Positions 1 to 11,254 of a stretch of DNA of 64,000 bases are shown here, piece after piece. Numbering within the stretch: the first letter of the stretch is position 1; each line of letters begins with the position of its first letter. A program made the translations under genes and the position numbers. The notes below the pieces were generated by a model that made no database searches, was not told where the DNA came from, and was given only the letters and a program-made list of their open reading frames with translations. This DNA comes from Charina bottae (Eukaryota > Chordata > Lepidosauria > Squamata > Charinaidae), in the NCBI GenBank assembly GCA_023362775.1, contig JALMGJ010000063.1, positions 1,595,501 through 1,659,500 of the forward strand, given 5' to 3'.

Positions 1-399
1 AGGGTCCTAGAGATTGAAACATGCCAATAACCTTTTTTAAATCAGGTTGAGTTAAAGTGAGAACCAGTGGAGCCAGACTCACTGGGAAAAAGTTAACTCC
101 AGCCATACATTAAAATGCTAATACCAAGCTCTAATATCCATGGAGACCTAAACAGAGCAGCATTAATATACCCTGGGACTGCAAGGATAGCTCTGTTTAG
201 ATTGAATGGGTTCCAGGATGACAAGACTTCTAAAAGTACACACTTAGGCACTGTAGAGAAGCTGGAAGATGACCTTGGCTATGAAGACCTTGCAAAGATA
301 AAGTGGGTTCATTTGAATGGAAAAACTCAGGATAGCTGAGGAATACACTGAGCAACAGTTGCCAGAAACAATGTTCTTTCCAGGATTGATCAAGTAGAT

Positions 400-760
400 G
401 ATCATCCTGCAGAATTTGGTGGCACTGGTCAGCTCCATGTAGCAAGAAAACTACCTGTCCATGACAAAGGATAGATATTAATATCTCCCACCTTCAGATT
501 CCATTGCATCTGCTCTGAGATGAACATGGCCTCCTACATGAGTCAGGGCCCTGATGACCCGGAATAAGCTCATTGTTGTCCTAGAGGCCATGAACTCACA
601 AGCTGCTTCCTACCACTGCCCCAGGGAAGGCAAATTAAAGTCCCCCACCACCATTAACTTAAGGAATTCTATCATAAACCCCAAAATGAAGTCCAGCAAC
701 TTGGGCAGGAATGCCAATTTGCAGCTGGGGGAATGGTGCAACAGCAGCAATCCCTGCTTG
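400..760 (-). mobile_element. L2-clade LINE remnant, endonuclease domain
   Basis: On the minus strand a decayed frame reads as part of an L2/CR1-type apurinic-like endonuclease. The clearest piece is a hydrophobic run ending in MVVGDFNLP (around 640-665), the conserved GDFN block. It is preceded by a proline/serine-containing segment and followed by an ALTH..GH segment resembling the usual THxxGHTLD block. At least one in-frame stop lies just after GDFN, so it is not functional. I favour L2 because of the spacing and the L2 copies elsewhere in the window; CR1 is the alternative. Confidence 0.6.
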
Positions 761-900
761 TTCCTAGAGCCCAGCTTCAAAAACAAGGCCTCACATATGG
801 TTGCCTATGGAGCACTGCTTCTGGTTGTCTGTAGTTTCCCACATGACAATTCCTAGCCCACCTCACCTGCTCTGGGTTCACAGCTGAAACCGAGATGGGC

Positions 901-3900
901 ATATTTCCAAGAGGGCTTCACCCCCTCCTCACCCACTCGATAATATAAGCCAGGTCTGCCCTTATTATGGGTGAAGAGAGTTTTATTATAGGCAGACCTG
1001 ACATTAAACAGCAGCAGCTAGATTCCAGAGCCTGCAAGGACATGGTGGAAGATGATGGGGCCAGAAGTGGGGTCTGATCTCAGATGCTCAGTTCTCCTTC
1101 CCTGAGAGTGGCCCATTCCCCTCTTCCTGCCATATCTCCCTCTGCCCACCACAACCACAGTTTCCATCTCTTCTTCACCCCTCTCTAATTCAGTACTCCC
1201 CAGTCCCCCTTAGCATCTTTCCCCTTTCTATTTCTCTCTACCCATTCAACCACGCTCAACCATTTTCCAGATGTCTCCTGCTCCAGAGAGTGCTAGTTAC
1301 TAAATGCTCCAATACCATTTGTTTGAGTATAGTGGCAAATAATTCCACATATTCAAAAGCTCTCTTCTCTCATCCTCTAATATTTTAATTAGAGCAGCTG
1401 GGGTGATCATGATAATGCCTACAGGCTTTTTAGAGGGCATATAAGGTAATAGATGAGACAATGAGTTATGACTGCCCAAAAGCTGCAGAAAGCAAAATTC
1501 TTGGAAGTGTCAACTTCTGCTGTCCTTCTGCTTTGTGTAATCCTCAGCACTGACCAGTTTATTGATTTCCCAGCATCTCTTTTGATGCCTTTATTCTGGC
1601 CTTCTAAGTTCTGGGGCTGTTGACCACAGTGAGGTGGTGCTAATATTCACACACACACACATCCTTCCCTGATCCTGCAATTTCTCCAACTCTAGTGAAA
1701 TGATGTGAAAGGATACCATGGCTAGAGAATGCCTGTGGAATTGCAGGGCATTTTTTTTCCTTTGTCCACCAAGTCTTACCTCAGCAAGGGAAATACCAGA
1801 TATTGTGAAAGCATGTAATGCATTGGGGGGTATTTTTGTCTGCAAAGATCTCTCACTTTCTCCTTTTCTTTTGCCTTTTATGTTTATCTCTTGGGATAGT
1901 CATGGTTTCATCTTCAGGCGATCAAATGACATTGTGTCGTGACCTCTTCCACCCTTAAAAAGCATTCTCCACAGTGAGCTTGTTACTCTGGCTGTAAATT
2001 TTGAAGTACATAAATGTTGAACTACAGGCAGCAAATACAGTTGAGAATCCAGCCTCTAAGCGCAGTAGGATTAACACTTCAGAATATAAGTAGGTTAAAC
2101 CACTCCACAGATACCAGTGTTTTCAGCTGTCATCTTTGATTTCCTTCACCAAGAGCACTTGGAGAATATAGTGCTAGCATGGTGAAGGAGATAGAAGAAT
2201 AGCATTCCTGACAGCAGTGACAGTCCGCATTAAATAAAGCCTCCATCTTTCATTCTTAAGCTGTGCTTGGGGTGTTTGATGAAGATAGACTTTTCAATTA
2301 GACATGCTATGTTTATTCTAAAGTTTCATATATAAACCACTTGCTTGACATCTCCTACAGATTTATGAAGGAAATCAAATGCTTGTGGGAGTTTTTCATA
2401 CAAATTATCAACATTTATCATTTCTGCAGCTCAAACTTATTATACCTTTTTTTTTACAATAATAATAATGGGGGAAAAAAGAAAGTTGGAGAGGCAGAAG
2501 GGGGAGAGAGAGAGATTTTTCTTTCTTACTCCATACTGTGAATAACAAGATTGTATGTTAGGAAAGCTCTGTCATGATATAAATCATAACACACATGGAA
2601 TACATTTCCCACTGAAGACAATATTTCTTTCTTAAACAAATGTTGTGCTCCTTTACTGAAGGGAAAGGAAGTTCACAAAAGTTGGCAAAACAAAGTACCC
2701 GTTTTTAACACTGTGCAGAACAAAATGTATTCTGCTGCCAATTACCCGTAACTAAAAATGATTGCAGCTTCTTAGGGACACAGCCAAGGGTCAGAAATGG
2801 TACAAGAGCTCTCCCATGAATAGGGGAGGGAGGGGACAAGAGGGGCAATGACAGCTCTGAACATCTGCAAAACTGAAGAGTCGGGAAGAAGACGGAATAT
2901 TCACAGGATTGTAAATGCTGCAAAATCAGGGCAAGCCTGAGCCATATGTCAAGAGAGGCAGACACACTATTGGTGGAAGGCACTTGCCATCTGCAGCCTC
3001 CCAAACTTTTTTAGCTGTAGGTTACTGTGCGGTATGTGGAACTGCTGGTAAGGACCCCTGCTCCACCCTGTAAGAGACCCTGATTCTGTTGCCGTTCTTG
3101 CTCTTTCCAGGGTTTGGGAAACATTTGTGGAACCAGTAGGAAGAGGCCACTTTTAAAAAGCAAGGTGTTTTGGAGGGTGGGGGTAAGGCCAATTCGCTTT
3201 CATTTGGGATCTAGCAGGGGCAGGGGGGAGTGTTGAGAAACTGGTGAGATTTCCTAGGGTGAGAGCTTGGATAAATAAGGTTGCTTTGATCCATTCTGCA
3301 AAGTTATGATTTATAGGGACAGGATGTTATCTACAGTAGTTGGTTTGGCCCAGTTCTTGAGAACCAATGGTTAAATTCTCCCACTTCCTCCAAGGAAGAA
3401 ACAGAGGTCTAGCAGGCTCAGGTTGAGTGGAGAGCTTACAGTCTCCAGCAGAAGACCTGTTCTCACTGCCTACACCCTAGCAGTTGTACAGCCATGGCCC
3501 CCATTGGCCCATGCACTGCCATGGTTCAGGGAAGAGACTAACCCAGTTCTAAGCAAGGTCCAGATTGAGAATCCAGTGAGCTGCCCAAGCTAGAAGAGCA
3601 GCAGTTGCCAGTGAAACCAGTTGTTGCCACCTAATTAGATGTTGTTGCCAATGGAGAGGGCTGGGATGAGGAGCTAGCCACAGGTATGGAAAACTGATCT
3701 AGCCTGAGTGTGTTTGGATGATGGTTAGTACTTTGGGCTAAATTGGAGATTTGGGTGGATGCATGTTTAGCATTTTGTTTTAGTCTTTGTATTGTATTAA
3801 AAATGACTGGGATAGAGAGTTTTCCCTTTTTCAATACTAAATTGATTATTTTTAAAATGCATTTGGTTGGTTGCTTGCAACTGGTTATGTGTTTGTCATC

Positions 3901-4789
3901 CTCCATTGGCACTTGTGTCTCTAGTCAAGCCAGTGAAAAGGCAAGTACCCATGAGAACAGTCATGACTTCAATGTGATTTGCATCCTGAAGGGAAGTGGC
4001 TGATACAGAGGTCCCAGAAGTGGTGCCCTTGCCATGGACTGACGACTACTTGGTGAGGTTTGGGACTGTTGCACCATGTTCTCCTTGGTAGAAGGAGGAC
4101 TATATTAGGTTGGTCAGCTTTCAGAGGCTGATGGATCTTGCTGGATGACATACTCTCTGGGGATGGTCAAGCCCCTGATGACCAAGGAAGCATACAATCA
4201 AGGTAGCAAGATTCACACAGTCTTATTAATCAGGTTTAATGCCAGGAAAAGCGGGTTAGATTACAGAATCTTGGAAACTAAATAAGAAAACTGCATTCCT
4301 TATCATTAATGAATACATTATGATGGGTTCTCCGTGAGTTGCTGGAATTTTCTTCTCCTAGATTCCCTGACAGACAGACCGAGGCCTCATTTAACAGATA
4401 AGGCTGAAATGTTCATCTGTTCCTCATTTGGTATGTTTTGAACAACTCCCTTTTCTTTCCCTGATTCCGAGAGTACCCTTACAAAGGTTTTTCTCATACC
4501 TGATCAATCTCCCTATCAGTGACCTTGATGAGACATGGAATGATGAAATCTCACAGGCCTTTGCTGCAGCATCAGGAAAGGAGAAAAAGTGCTAGGTTTT
4601 CTCCTGGTTATGGCTGCAAGGAACCATTCGCAAAACTTTTAGGGCTGTTGTGCAGATTATGCAAACTCCATTTGTTCTGCCCAGCACACTGATGATATCT
4701 GAGATTGATTGTAAACAGTTCCTGTGCTTCTTCACAGATAAAATCATTTGGATTTTTGTCAGGCTTTATTTCATTTTGAACAATGATGT
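901..4789. other. No recognised gene; unassigned intergenic DNA
   Basis: AT-rich to neutral sequence with only short chance frames (none over 100 codons). A short (CA)n run sits near 1645-1662. I see no exon-like block with convincing splice sites, and no transposon terminus I can name. Positions 4140-4330 and 3000-3110 look mildly repeat-like, but I cannot assign them. Confidence 0.5.
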
Positions 4790-5058
4790 ATCTAGGGCAG
4801 GGCTTTCCAAAGTGCCGCCGCTGGCGACACACCGAGCGGCGGCGGCGACATGCGCGTGCACGGTGACGGCGCGGGGGGGCGTGCGGCGGCGCGCGCGCAC
4901 GACGGCGGCGCAGGGGGGCGTGCGGCGGCGCGCGCGTGCGTGGCGGCCGCCGTGCACGTGCGCGCCACCGCTTCCGGGTGGTGTGGCGACACACCACGCT
5001 GTGTGTGGCGACACACTTTTGTGTCGCGACACACAGTTTGGAAAGCTCTGATCTAGGG
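4790..5058 (+). mobile_element. GC-rich non-autonomous hAT element, copy 1
   Basis: The element body runs 4798-5050 (253 bp) and is flanked on both sides by the 8-bp duplication atctaggg. The termini are inverted: it begins cagggctttccaaa-like and ends tttggaaagctctg. An 8-bp target duplication with CAG-initiated inverted termini is the signature of the hAT superfamily. The TA at duplication positions 4-5 fits the Buster-type nnnTAnnn preference. The interior is extremely GC- and CpG-rich, with a 39-bp tandem repeat (for example at 4881 and 4920). The motif ggcgacacac recurs near both ends, a plausible subterminal transposase-binding repeat. It has no transposase, so it must rely on one elsewhere. 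Related copies lie at 26431, 28177 and 38788. Confidence 0.88.
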
Positions 5059-5169
5059 GGTGCCCTGCATCACCTATTAACTGTCTGGATCAGGTTCATT
5101 GCTTATCCCTCAGGAACTCTGATAGGGTTTTTTAGTTATGTTAGTGCCACTACTTGTCTGTCTGTTTCT

Positions 5170-5500
5170 TTATTTCTTTATTGATTTCTTTATTTCAAGG
5201 ATTTATAGGGCTACCCAATTCAAACAATGTGATTCTGGGCAGTATACAACAGGAACAAACAATAAATAAAGAAGAATAACTGTTCAGTGTTAAAAAAAGA
5301 ATGACCCAATATATAAAGTATTAAATGGTGACCAAACAGGACCAACTCCACTGGAGTTGGACGGCCAATAAATTTAAACAAACAAATAAACAAACAAATA
5401 AAAGGGGACTCCACTCAACTGGACCAAAATGCCTGGAAGAAAAGAAAGGTCTTAATGGCTTTTCTAAGGGCAAGCAGAGTTGGGCCTGTTGTAGATCTTC
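5170..5500 (-). mobile_element. Probable L2-type LINE 3' end, degenerate
   Basis: The segment begins with TTTA-rich sequence and a gctacccaattc...tctgggcagtataca stretch. That stretch resembles the minus-strand L2 tail seen more clearly at 34030 and 62262. It continues into a decayed frame (near 5430-5470) reading like the FRKxLKTFLF segment at the L2 ORF2 C-terminus. Internal A-rich runs near 5377-5403 are simple repeat. The assignment rests on short matches. Confidence 0.42.
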
Positions 5501-5599
5501 CCCAGCTTTGCCTCAAAAGACTCTAAGGATGTGATTCTACCAGGTGATCACTCAGATCAGTAATGCTTCTCTTTGCAGGTAGAATTCTCTGCTACCTTC

Positions 5600-6150
5600 A
5601 AGGAGGCAGTAGTGTGGTCCCTGCTTGGGAAGTATCACTGGATCATCAGGTTTTAACAACTATCAGCCTGTATTTTTTATTTAGCCATAGTGGTGGAGAG
5701 GGTGATAGTGGTGAAGCTCTGAGATGAACTACAATGATTTTTCCATTCTGGGTTTAAACCCAGATTTGGGATGAAGATAGCCTTGCTTACTCTGATAGCT
5801 GATCTGTATCAGGAAAGAAGAAGGGGATGTGATACTCTTGTAACCCTTGGATCTCTTAGCAGCTTTTGATATCATCCTTCACAGTTGTCTCTAGTTGTCA
5901 TCAGTAATACAATCCAGCCAGCCCTCATCAATATGCTAATGATATACTTCTCCTTTCCTCCTGAGATAGAATTAGATATCACCAGAGCTATGGGGGGATC
6001 CAGGCTGTAAAGAACTGGATATGGGAAAATAATTTTAAGCTGAATTCAGAAAAGAGTACTGGTAAGTTCAAGGCTGGACCATTGCAGTGAGCCCTTTGTG
6101 GGATGCTCCAGAAATTATTCCCATGCTGATGCAGAATGGCTGGATGAACT
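5600..6150 (+). mobile_element. L2 LINE remnant, reverse transcriptase
   Basis: A frameshifted plus-strand frame carries recognisable L2 reverse-transcriptase blocks in order. A FQSGFKPRFGMKTALLTLIADL-like segment (5745-5810, given with gaps) leads into a SAAFD-like block near 5865. Next is a degraded active site where YADD has become YAND (about 5930), then an AVKNW..NNFKLNSEK block near 6008-6055. Several stops and frameshifts make it a dead copy. Order and spacing fit L2 better than CR1. Confidence 0.7.
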
Positions 6151-6611
6151 ACTATGGCTGAGACTGTGATTTTTTTAATGATTTCTCAATCATTTAAAAA
6201 AAATATATCTTCCTACCAGTTGCATGACTGCCATCACATCCAGAAGGATCCTGTCCATCCTAGAATACTTATGGAGAGACACATATGCCCCCTCAAATTG
6301 GTCTTAAAAAGGACAGATTTTGGCAGGCATAGTCTTTCAGGTTTACTGGAGATGTTGTCTGTACAAGTGAAGTTGAGCAACTGAAAATGCTGGGGGGAAA
6401 AATTACTGGACCAGGAGTGTTGGTGGTGAAGTAGTAGAGCTGGAGACAGCTGTTAAACTGCCAGATGGAAGGAGGACCATTGTTCCCCTGAAGATGTTTT
6501 AGCAAAGCCGTGTTGAGAGGTGAAGTGTGCATGAATCTGGAACACCATGGAAACAGATGGCAAGAATTGTGTGGGCAGTCCTGGTTCTGAGGCTGAAGAG
6601 CTGTGGAAGAT

Positions 6612-7275
6612 GGTCTTGTTGTTTTGTTGTTTATTCGTTCAGTCGCTTCCGACTCTTCGTGACTTCATGGACCAGCCCACGCCAGAGCTTCCTGTCGGCT
6701 GTCACCATCCCCAGCTCCCCCATGGTTGAGTCTGTCACCTCCAGAATATCATCCATCCATCTTGCCCTTGGTTGGCCCCTCTTCCTTTTGCCTTCCACTT
6801 TCCCTAGCATCAGCTTCTTCTCCAGGGTATCCTGTCTTCTCATCATGTGGCCAAAGTACTTCAGTTTTGCCTTTAATATCATTCCCTCAAGTGAGCAGTC
6901 TGGCTTTATTTCCTGGAGTATGGACTGGTTTGATCTTCTTGCAGTCCAAGGCACTCTCAAAATTTTCCTCCAACACCACAGTTCAAAAGCATCTATCTTC
7001 CTTCGCTCAGCCTTCCTTATGGTCCAGCTCTCACAGCCATAGGTTACTACGGGAAATACCATTGCTTTAACTATGCGGGCCTTTGTTGTCAGTGTGATGT
7101 CTCTGCTCTTAACTATTTTATCAAGATTTGCCATTGCTCTCCTCCCAAGAAGTAGACGTCTTCTGATTTCCTGGCTGCAGTCAGCATCTGCAGTAATCTT
7201 TGCGCCTAGAAATACAATGTGCAGGTTCTCTCTGCTAGTGGGGGGTTTTATTATATCTACCTTGCAGGAGTGCTG
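6612..7275 (-). pseudogene. Bov-B (RTE clade) LINE 3' end, ORF2 C-terminus
   Basis: The minus strand has a continuous 246-codon frame (6631-7371) whose downstream part is the C-terminal region of Bov-B ORF2. It contains KITAD.DCS.EIRRRLLLGR-like and KSRDITL blocks, then KAMVFPVVTYGCESWT. After these come FELWCWR, VPWTARRSNQSIL, YFGHMMRR, a GKRKRGQPRARW-like block and KSRKRL at the end. Bov-B supplies reverse transcriptase and nuclease for its own retrotransposition and, in squamates, for Sauria SINEs. The catalytic RT motifs lie upstream and are absent, so this is a 5'-truncated copy. No frame break is seen in the retained part, suggesting a comparatively young insertion. The 3' end contains gagtcggaagcgactgaac, which matches the tail of the SINEs here. 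Confidence 0.93.
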
Positions 7276-7384
7276 ATGGAAGGATATTAAATCTAGCTTT
7301 AAAAATGCTATTCTAGTCTTAGGAAAGGTTAGGTCTTTCAAATAGCCTGCTGGTTCCCAAGGATAAGACATAGAAGAAAAAATA

Positions 7385-8335
7385 AAGCCTTTTAAAAAAA
7401 TAAATAAATTTCATTTTACTTTTTTCACTTATAACATTCAATAAAACAGGACAGACACAACCATACAAGATAACATCCAAGAATAGTATATCTCAAAATT
7501 CACTGATAGTTCTTCTGTATCACTAAATTCATCAAAATTAGAGCCATTATTATTATTACATTCATAATCTTCCCAGGTCCAATTAAAATGTGATTCAATT
7601 CTCTGTGAATGTAATATTTGAATTTCATCAGTGACTCATCAAGAAAAGCAATCGACCATATCTGTCCAGAGATAAATTATCTAAGAATTTCCACTTATAA
7701 GTAATTATTGATTTAGCATCTAGGAATAAAGATATACAGTATTAAGTTCCCTTTTGTTTAATTTAGAATTACCTTCCTCAAAAATATGTGATAATTTCAA
7801 TTCTGGAACACATTATATTTTTTGTTTAGTTACTATTCTGATTTCTTAGAATAATTTATTTGAGAAAGGCACAACCTTTTTGCAAATCTGACACATATGA
7901 AATAAAATGTCCAGTTTTGATTGCAGCTCCTCCAACGCTTTGATGAATAACTATGAGATACTAGTGTTATTCTAATTGGAGCAAAATGCCAACAATGTAG
8001 TATTTTCTACTGCATCTCTTGTATGGAAGTTGATAGGAAATCACCTGATTTCCATAGGGTTAGCCATCTATTCATTTTCCTGAATCTGTATCTCAATATT
8101 TTTTTAAACCTACCAGGGGTCACCTACTTCCAATTCCAATAATAACCTATATATTTTAAGATAGTTCTTTTAGGTTGGGAAAGATAATTATTAATCTCTC
8201 AAAAGTAGTTAAACACTGAGATGCTGACTTCTTTATATTCTTTTTATTCAAAAAGGATTTAAGTTGGAGCCCTGTTAGCCAAGACAAATGACCACCTGTT
8301 TGTAACTCAATGTTTTCTTTATTGTAGAAATCTCT
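7385..8335 (-). mobile_element. Probable old L1 3' region
   Basis: AT-rich DNA whose plus-strand left edge looks like a reversed L1 tail: T-rich, then acattcaataaaac. Around 7860-7910 a minus-strand frame reads TFYFICVRFAKR, comparable to the TFYHMWWTCEIAKK segment next to the CCHC knuckle of the better L1 copies here. Everything else is too decayed to align by eye. Confidence 0.42.
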
Positions 8336-8340
8336 TACAG

Positions 8341-8565
8341 CAGGGGCTCCTAAACTTTTTGCCATCACACCTCCCTTTAGTGTAATCTTAATGTACGCAC
8401 CTCCCCTAAAAATCCAAACACCAAAATGAACACAAATGAACAATGAAAACAATACAATGAAACTTTATTTTAATAAAGACATAACAAATAAGAATCTTCA
8501 CACATCCCCTGGACTCTGTCTGCACCTCTACAAGGGAGGTGCACCACACAGTTTGGGAAACTCTG
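8341..8565. mobile_element. Non-autonomous hAT-like element
   Basis: A 225-bp element starts caggggctcctaaactttt and ends gtttgggaaactctg, giving imperfect inverted termini of the CAGNG...CCAAAC type typical of hAT. The two flanking octamers (tcttacag and ctctagag) match at only four positions, so the duplication is decayed or was disturbed by the next element. No coding capacity. Confidence 0.68.
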
Positions 8566-8805
8566 CTCTAGAGCAGTGGTCCCCAACCTTTCTGGCACCA
8601 GGGACCGGTCGTGGAAGAAATTTTTTCCACGGACTGCAGGGGCGGGGTTTGCAGGCGGGAGCCAATTGCACGCACCGGGGGCAGGGTAATCGCACACACT
8701 GGGGGGGGGTGGGGTTTGCAGGAGGGAGCCCCGCGGCCCACTTCCTAACAGGCTGTGGCCCATTAGTGGGCCACGGCCCACAGGTTGGGGACCCCTGCTC
8801 TAGAA
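8566..8805. mobile_element. Non-autonomous hAT element, MER1/Charlie-like termini
   Basis: The body runs 8574-8797 (224 bp). It begins cagtggtccccaaccttt and ends ggttggggacccctg, long inverted termini that resemble mammalian MER1/Charlie-type hAT elements. The flanking octamers are ctctagag and ctctagaa (7 of 8 identical, TA at positions 4-5). The interior is GC-rich with two similar ggggtttgcagg..ggagcc units (8645 and 8712). It abuts the preceding hAT element exactly. Confidence 0.87.
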
Positions 8806-9229
8806 CTCATGAGATCTCTCCAAAGCTTCAGGTGTGTCAACCTTGATTATAGAATCCTGGATACACCATTAAACATGTTGTGGGGGAGATGTTCATACAT
8901 GTCATTTTCCCCTCATAACTTAAACATAGTTACAGTTATCCCATTATTTATGTTACCTATTTTTATAACATCTTTTGGAAGAAAAAAGCATTTGGCTGTG
9001 GATCTACAGTACCTCTTGCATGTTTTGCAGTTGTATCCAGTCTCTTGTCAGATCTTCCAATATAAAGGGAATAAATGTGCCGCTTGATAATATACGTAAT
9101 TTTATAAATGGAAAGTAGAATGGCGTTTTAGAATAGGGAGGCATGCAGAATTAAAGAAATACTCATGCACAATATTGTAACTTTAGAAAATACTATTTTA
9201 TAATGCACTAACATGTTCTGCTCACAATA

Positions 9230-9266
9230 ATTTATTTATTTGTTTGTTTGTTTGTTTATTTATTTT
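9230..9266. repeat. (TTTA/TTTG)n microsatellite
   Basis: A short tract of four-base units interrupted by TTTG variants. No further function visible. Confidence 0.85.
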
Positions 9267-9451
9267 GAAAAATAAATGCATATTCTTTTGATAAAGACAT
9301 TTTGGTATATTGTCTGACTATCAATTCAAGGTATTTACAGTGGTGTATAAAACCTAACATGATTTAGGTTTAAGTTACTTACAGCAGGGATATCAGCTGC
9401 CTTGGGCCTCACAAGAACAGGGCCCCAAGCTCCCTTTCCTATTTTTCTTTT

Positions 9452-9872
9452 TTTAGATTTTTTTATCCTGTCCTTATTATTTTTATAAACAATTCAAGGT
9501 GGCCAACATACCTAATACTCCTTCCTCCTCCTATTTTCCTCACAACAACAACCCTGTGAGGTGAGCTGGGCTGAGAGAGAGTGACTGGCCCAAGGTCACC
9601 CAGCCGGCTTTCGTGCCTAAGGTGGGACTAGAACTCTCAGTCTCCTGGTTTGCCATTGGCTGAGAGAGAGGGACTGGTCCAAGGTCACCCAGCCGGCTTT
9701 CATGCCTAAGGCGGGACTAGAACTCTCAGTCTCCTGGTTTGCCATTGGCTCCTTCCTAGGGCTGAGAGACAGGGACTGGCCCAAGGTCACCCAGCCGGCT
9801 TTCATGCCTAAGGCGGGACTAGAACTCTCGGTCTTCTGGTTTCTAGCCTGCTGCCTTAACCACTAGACCAAA
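9452..9872 (-). mobile_element. MIR/CORE-like SINE with triplicated core
   Basis: Read on the minus strand: a tRNA-like head (tggtctagtggttaaggc near 9850-9868), a core with gggtgaccttgggccagtc, then a cctcacagggttgttgt segment and a tail related to aataataaaggcggga. The core (gctgagagacaggg to tctcctggtttgcc on the plus strand) occurs three times in tandem, at roughly 9570, 9660 and 9754. That makes the element about 420 bp, longer than the usual 200-260 bp. A frame of repeated GWVTLGQSLSLSP peptides is a by-product. Confidence 0.82.
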
Positions 9873-10189
9873 TGTTTCAACACCCAAGGCCCTTTTGGTG
9901 ACTTGGGCAAGTATGGAGTGGGAACTCCAAAGGTAGCCACTGCTGGAGAGCCATAGTTTCTAAAATGTTTATTGCTTTAATATGCAAAAGGAAAAGAAAA
10001 AGAAACAAACAAAAATTAAAAGAAAACCATATTATAATACATATATTTTTTTAAAAAAGTAAATATAGCATTAAATCTTGTCTTGATGGAGTAATAAAGA
10101 GCCAGTTCATAAACATAGAGCATCATCAATCCAAAATTGTAATTCCAGGATGACACTGCCATTATTTCATTGTAAAAAAGTTGGGAGTA

Positions 10190-10335
10190 AAGTAGCTGCT
10201 TTGGAAGACAATGGTTAGGCATTCGAACAACATGACCGGTCCAGCGAAGTTGATGTTGGATGATCATTGTTTCAATGCTGGTGGTTTTCGCTTCTTCTAA
10301 TACGCTAACATTAGTCCGCCTATCTTCTACGAGTG
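10190..10335 (-). mobile_element. RTE-like LINE fragment
   Basis: The minus strand encodes TMIIQHQLRWTGHVVRMPN followed by a CLPKQLLY-like block, with an upstream RTNVSVLEEAKTTSIE segment. This is typical of the C-terminal part of RTE-like ORFs (the RWxGHVxRM block). It is a short isolated piece of about 145 bp; the exact subclade is unclear. Confidence 0.62.
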
Positions 10336-10430
10336 ATCGCCAATGATGGATGAATGATGATGATGTAAAAAAGTGATCTTTTTTGCTACTCCCTCATGCT
10401 CAGTAGGATTAGCAATAGTTTTATTTAGTG

Positions 10431-10485
10431 TTTATCTGTGCTGAGCTTTGTTGGTATATAACTAAGCTCAGCACAGGTAAATAAA
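10431..10485. repeat. Short inverted repeat
   Basis: Arms of about 18 bp (tttatctgtgctgagctt and aagctcagcacaggtaaa) flank a spacer of roughly 14 bp. No known element recognised; it could be a decayed MITE. Confidence 0.6.
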
Positions 10486-10614
10486 ATAAAATAATATATG
10501 ATATAACCAAGATCAGCAATTAAAAATATAATAATCCTTGTAAACATTTCCTAATACAGGACAAAATGTAATTGTAAATTACATTGTAATTGTAAATGTA
10601 AACGTGATTATGTG

Positions 10615-10975
10615 CTAAAAAATTGGGGTCAACTGTTTGTGACCACATAGACAAATTTTCTCTAGGACAATTTATCCTTACACTGATCCTTCAGGTCTTC
10701 CAACGGTGAACCCTTTGCCACCATAATTGAGTCCATCCAGCTTACTGCTGGTTATTCCTTATTTTCTTTCTTTCCAACTTCCCCAGCATTAGAGCCTTCT
10801 CCAGAGAGCTAAGTCTTCACATAATGTGTCCAAAGTAGGATAATTTGAACCTGGTCATTTGTGAATTGAGTGAGAACTCTGGTTTGATTTGTTCAATGAT
10901 CCATTTGTTTGTCTTCTTGGAAATGTCCATGGTTTGTTCCGACATCCAGTTTTCTTTCTTCTGTTTCTTCGTCTT
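10615..10975 (-). mobile_element. RTE-clade LINE (second family) 3' end
   Basis: A decayed minus-strand frame carries TNKWIIEQIKPEFSL, a FKLSYFGHIM-like block and SSLEKALMLGKLE, the RTE C-terminal series also seen in Bov-B. The last bases include agagaaaat..ctatgtggtc, then a sequence ending gcacataatc. The same end occurs at 21495 and 45185, so this is a separate RTE family with at least three copies in the window. Confidence 0.75.
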
Positions 10976-11151
10976 TGACAGTCTCTTTTCACATTCATCC
11001 TTAACAATTTCTTTAAGTTCATTCTATAGTTCCTCTAGTTCCCTATCTATGAGGTTGAACATTTCAAAGCAAATTCTGAATTTCTCCTTGAAAATTGTGG
11101 GTATATTCTCAAGATCATATCATGGAAACTGTTGGTTTTCTTCTTCCTCTT

Positions 11152-11177
11152 TAGCTAGCTAGCTAGCTAGCTAGCTA

Positions 11178-11254
<77 letters not shown>

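Noticed and set aside
4608..5051. Arg/Ala-rich frames on both strands at 4.6-5.1 kb and 26.2-26.8 kb
   Set aside because: All three frames are open because the GC-rich hAT interiors lack stop codons. They extend into unrelated flanks.
9617..9805. Frame with repeated GWVTLGQSLSLSP peptides
   Set aside because: It arises only from the triplicated SINE core; the 47.8-kb SINE gives the same peptide.
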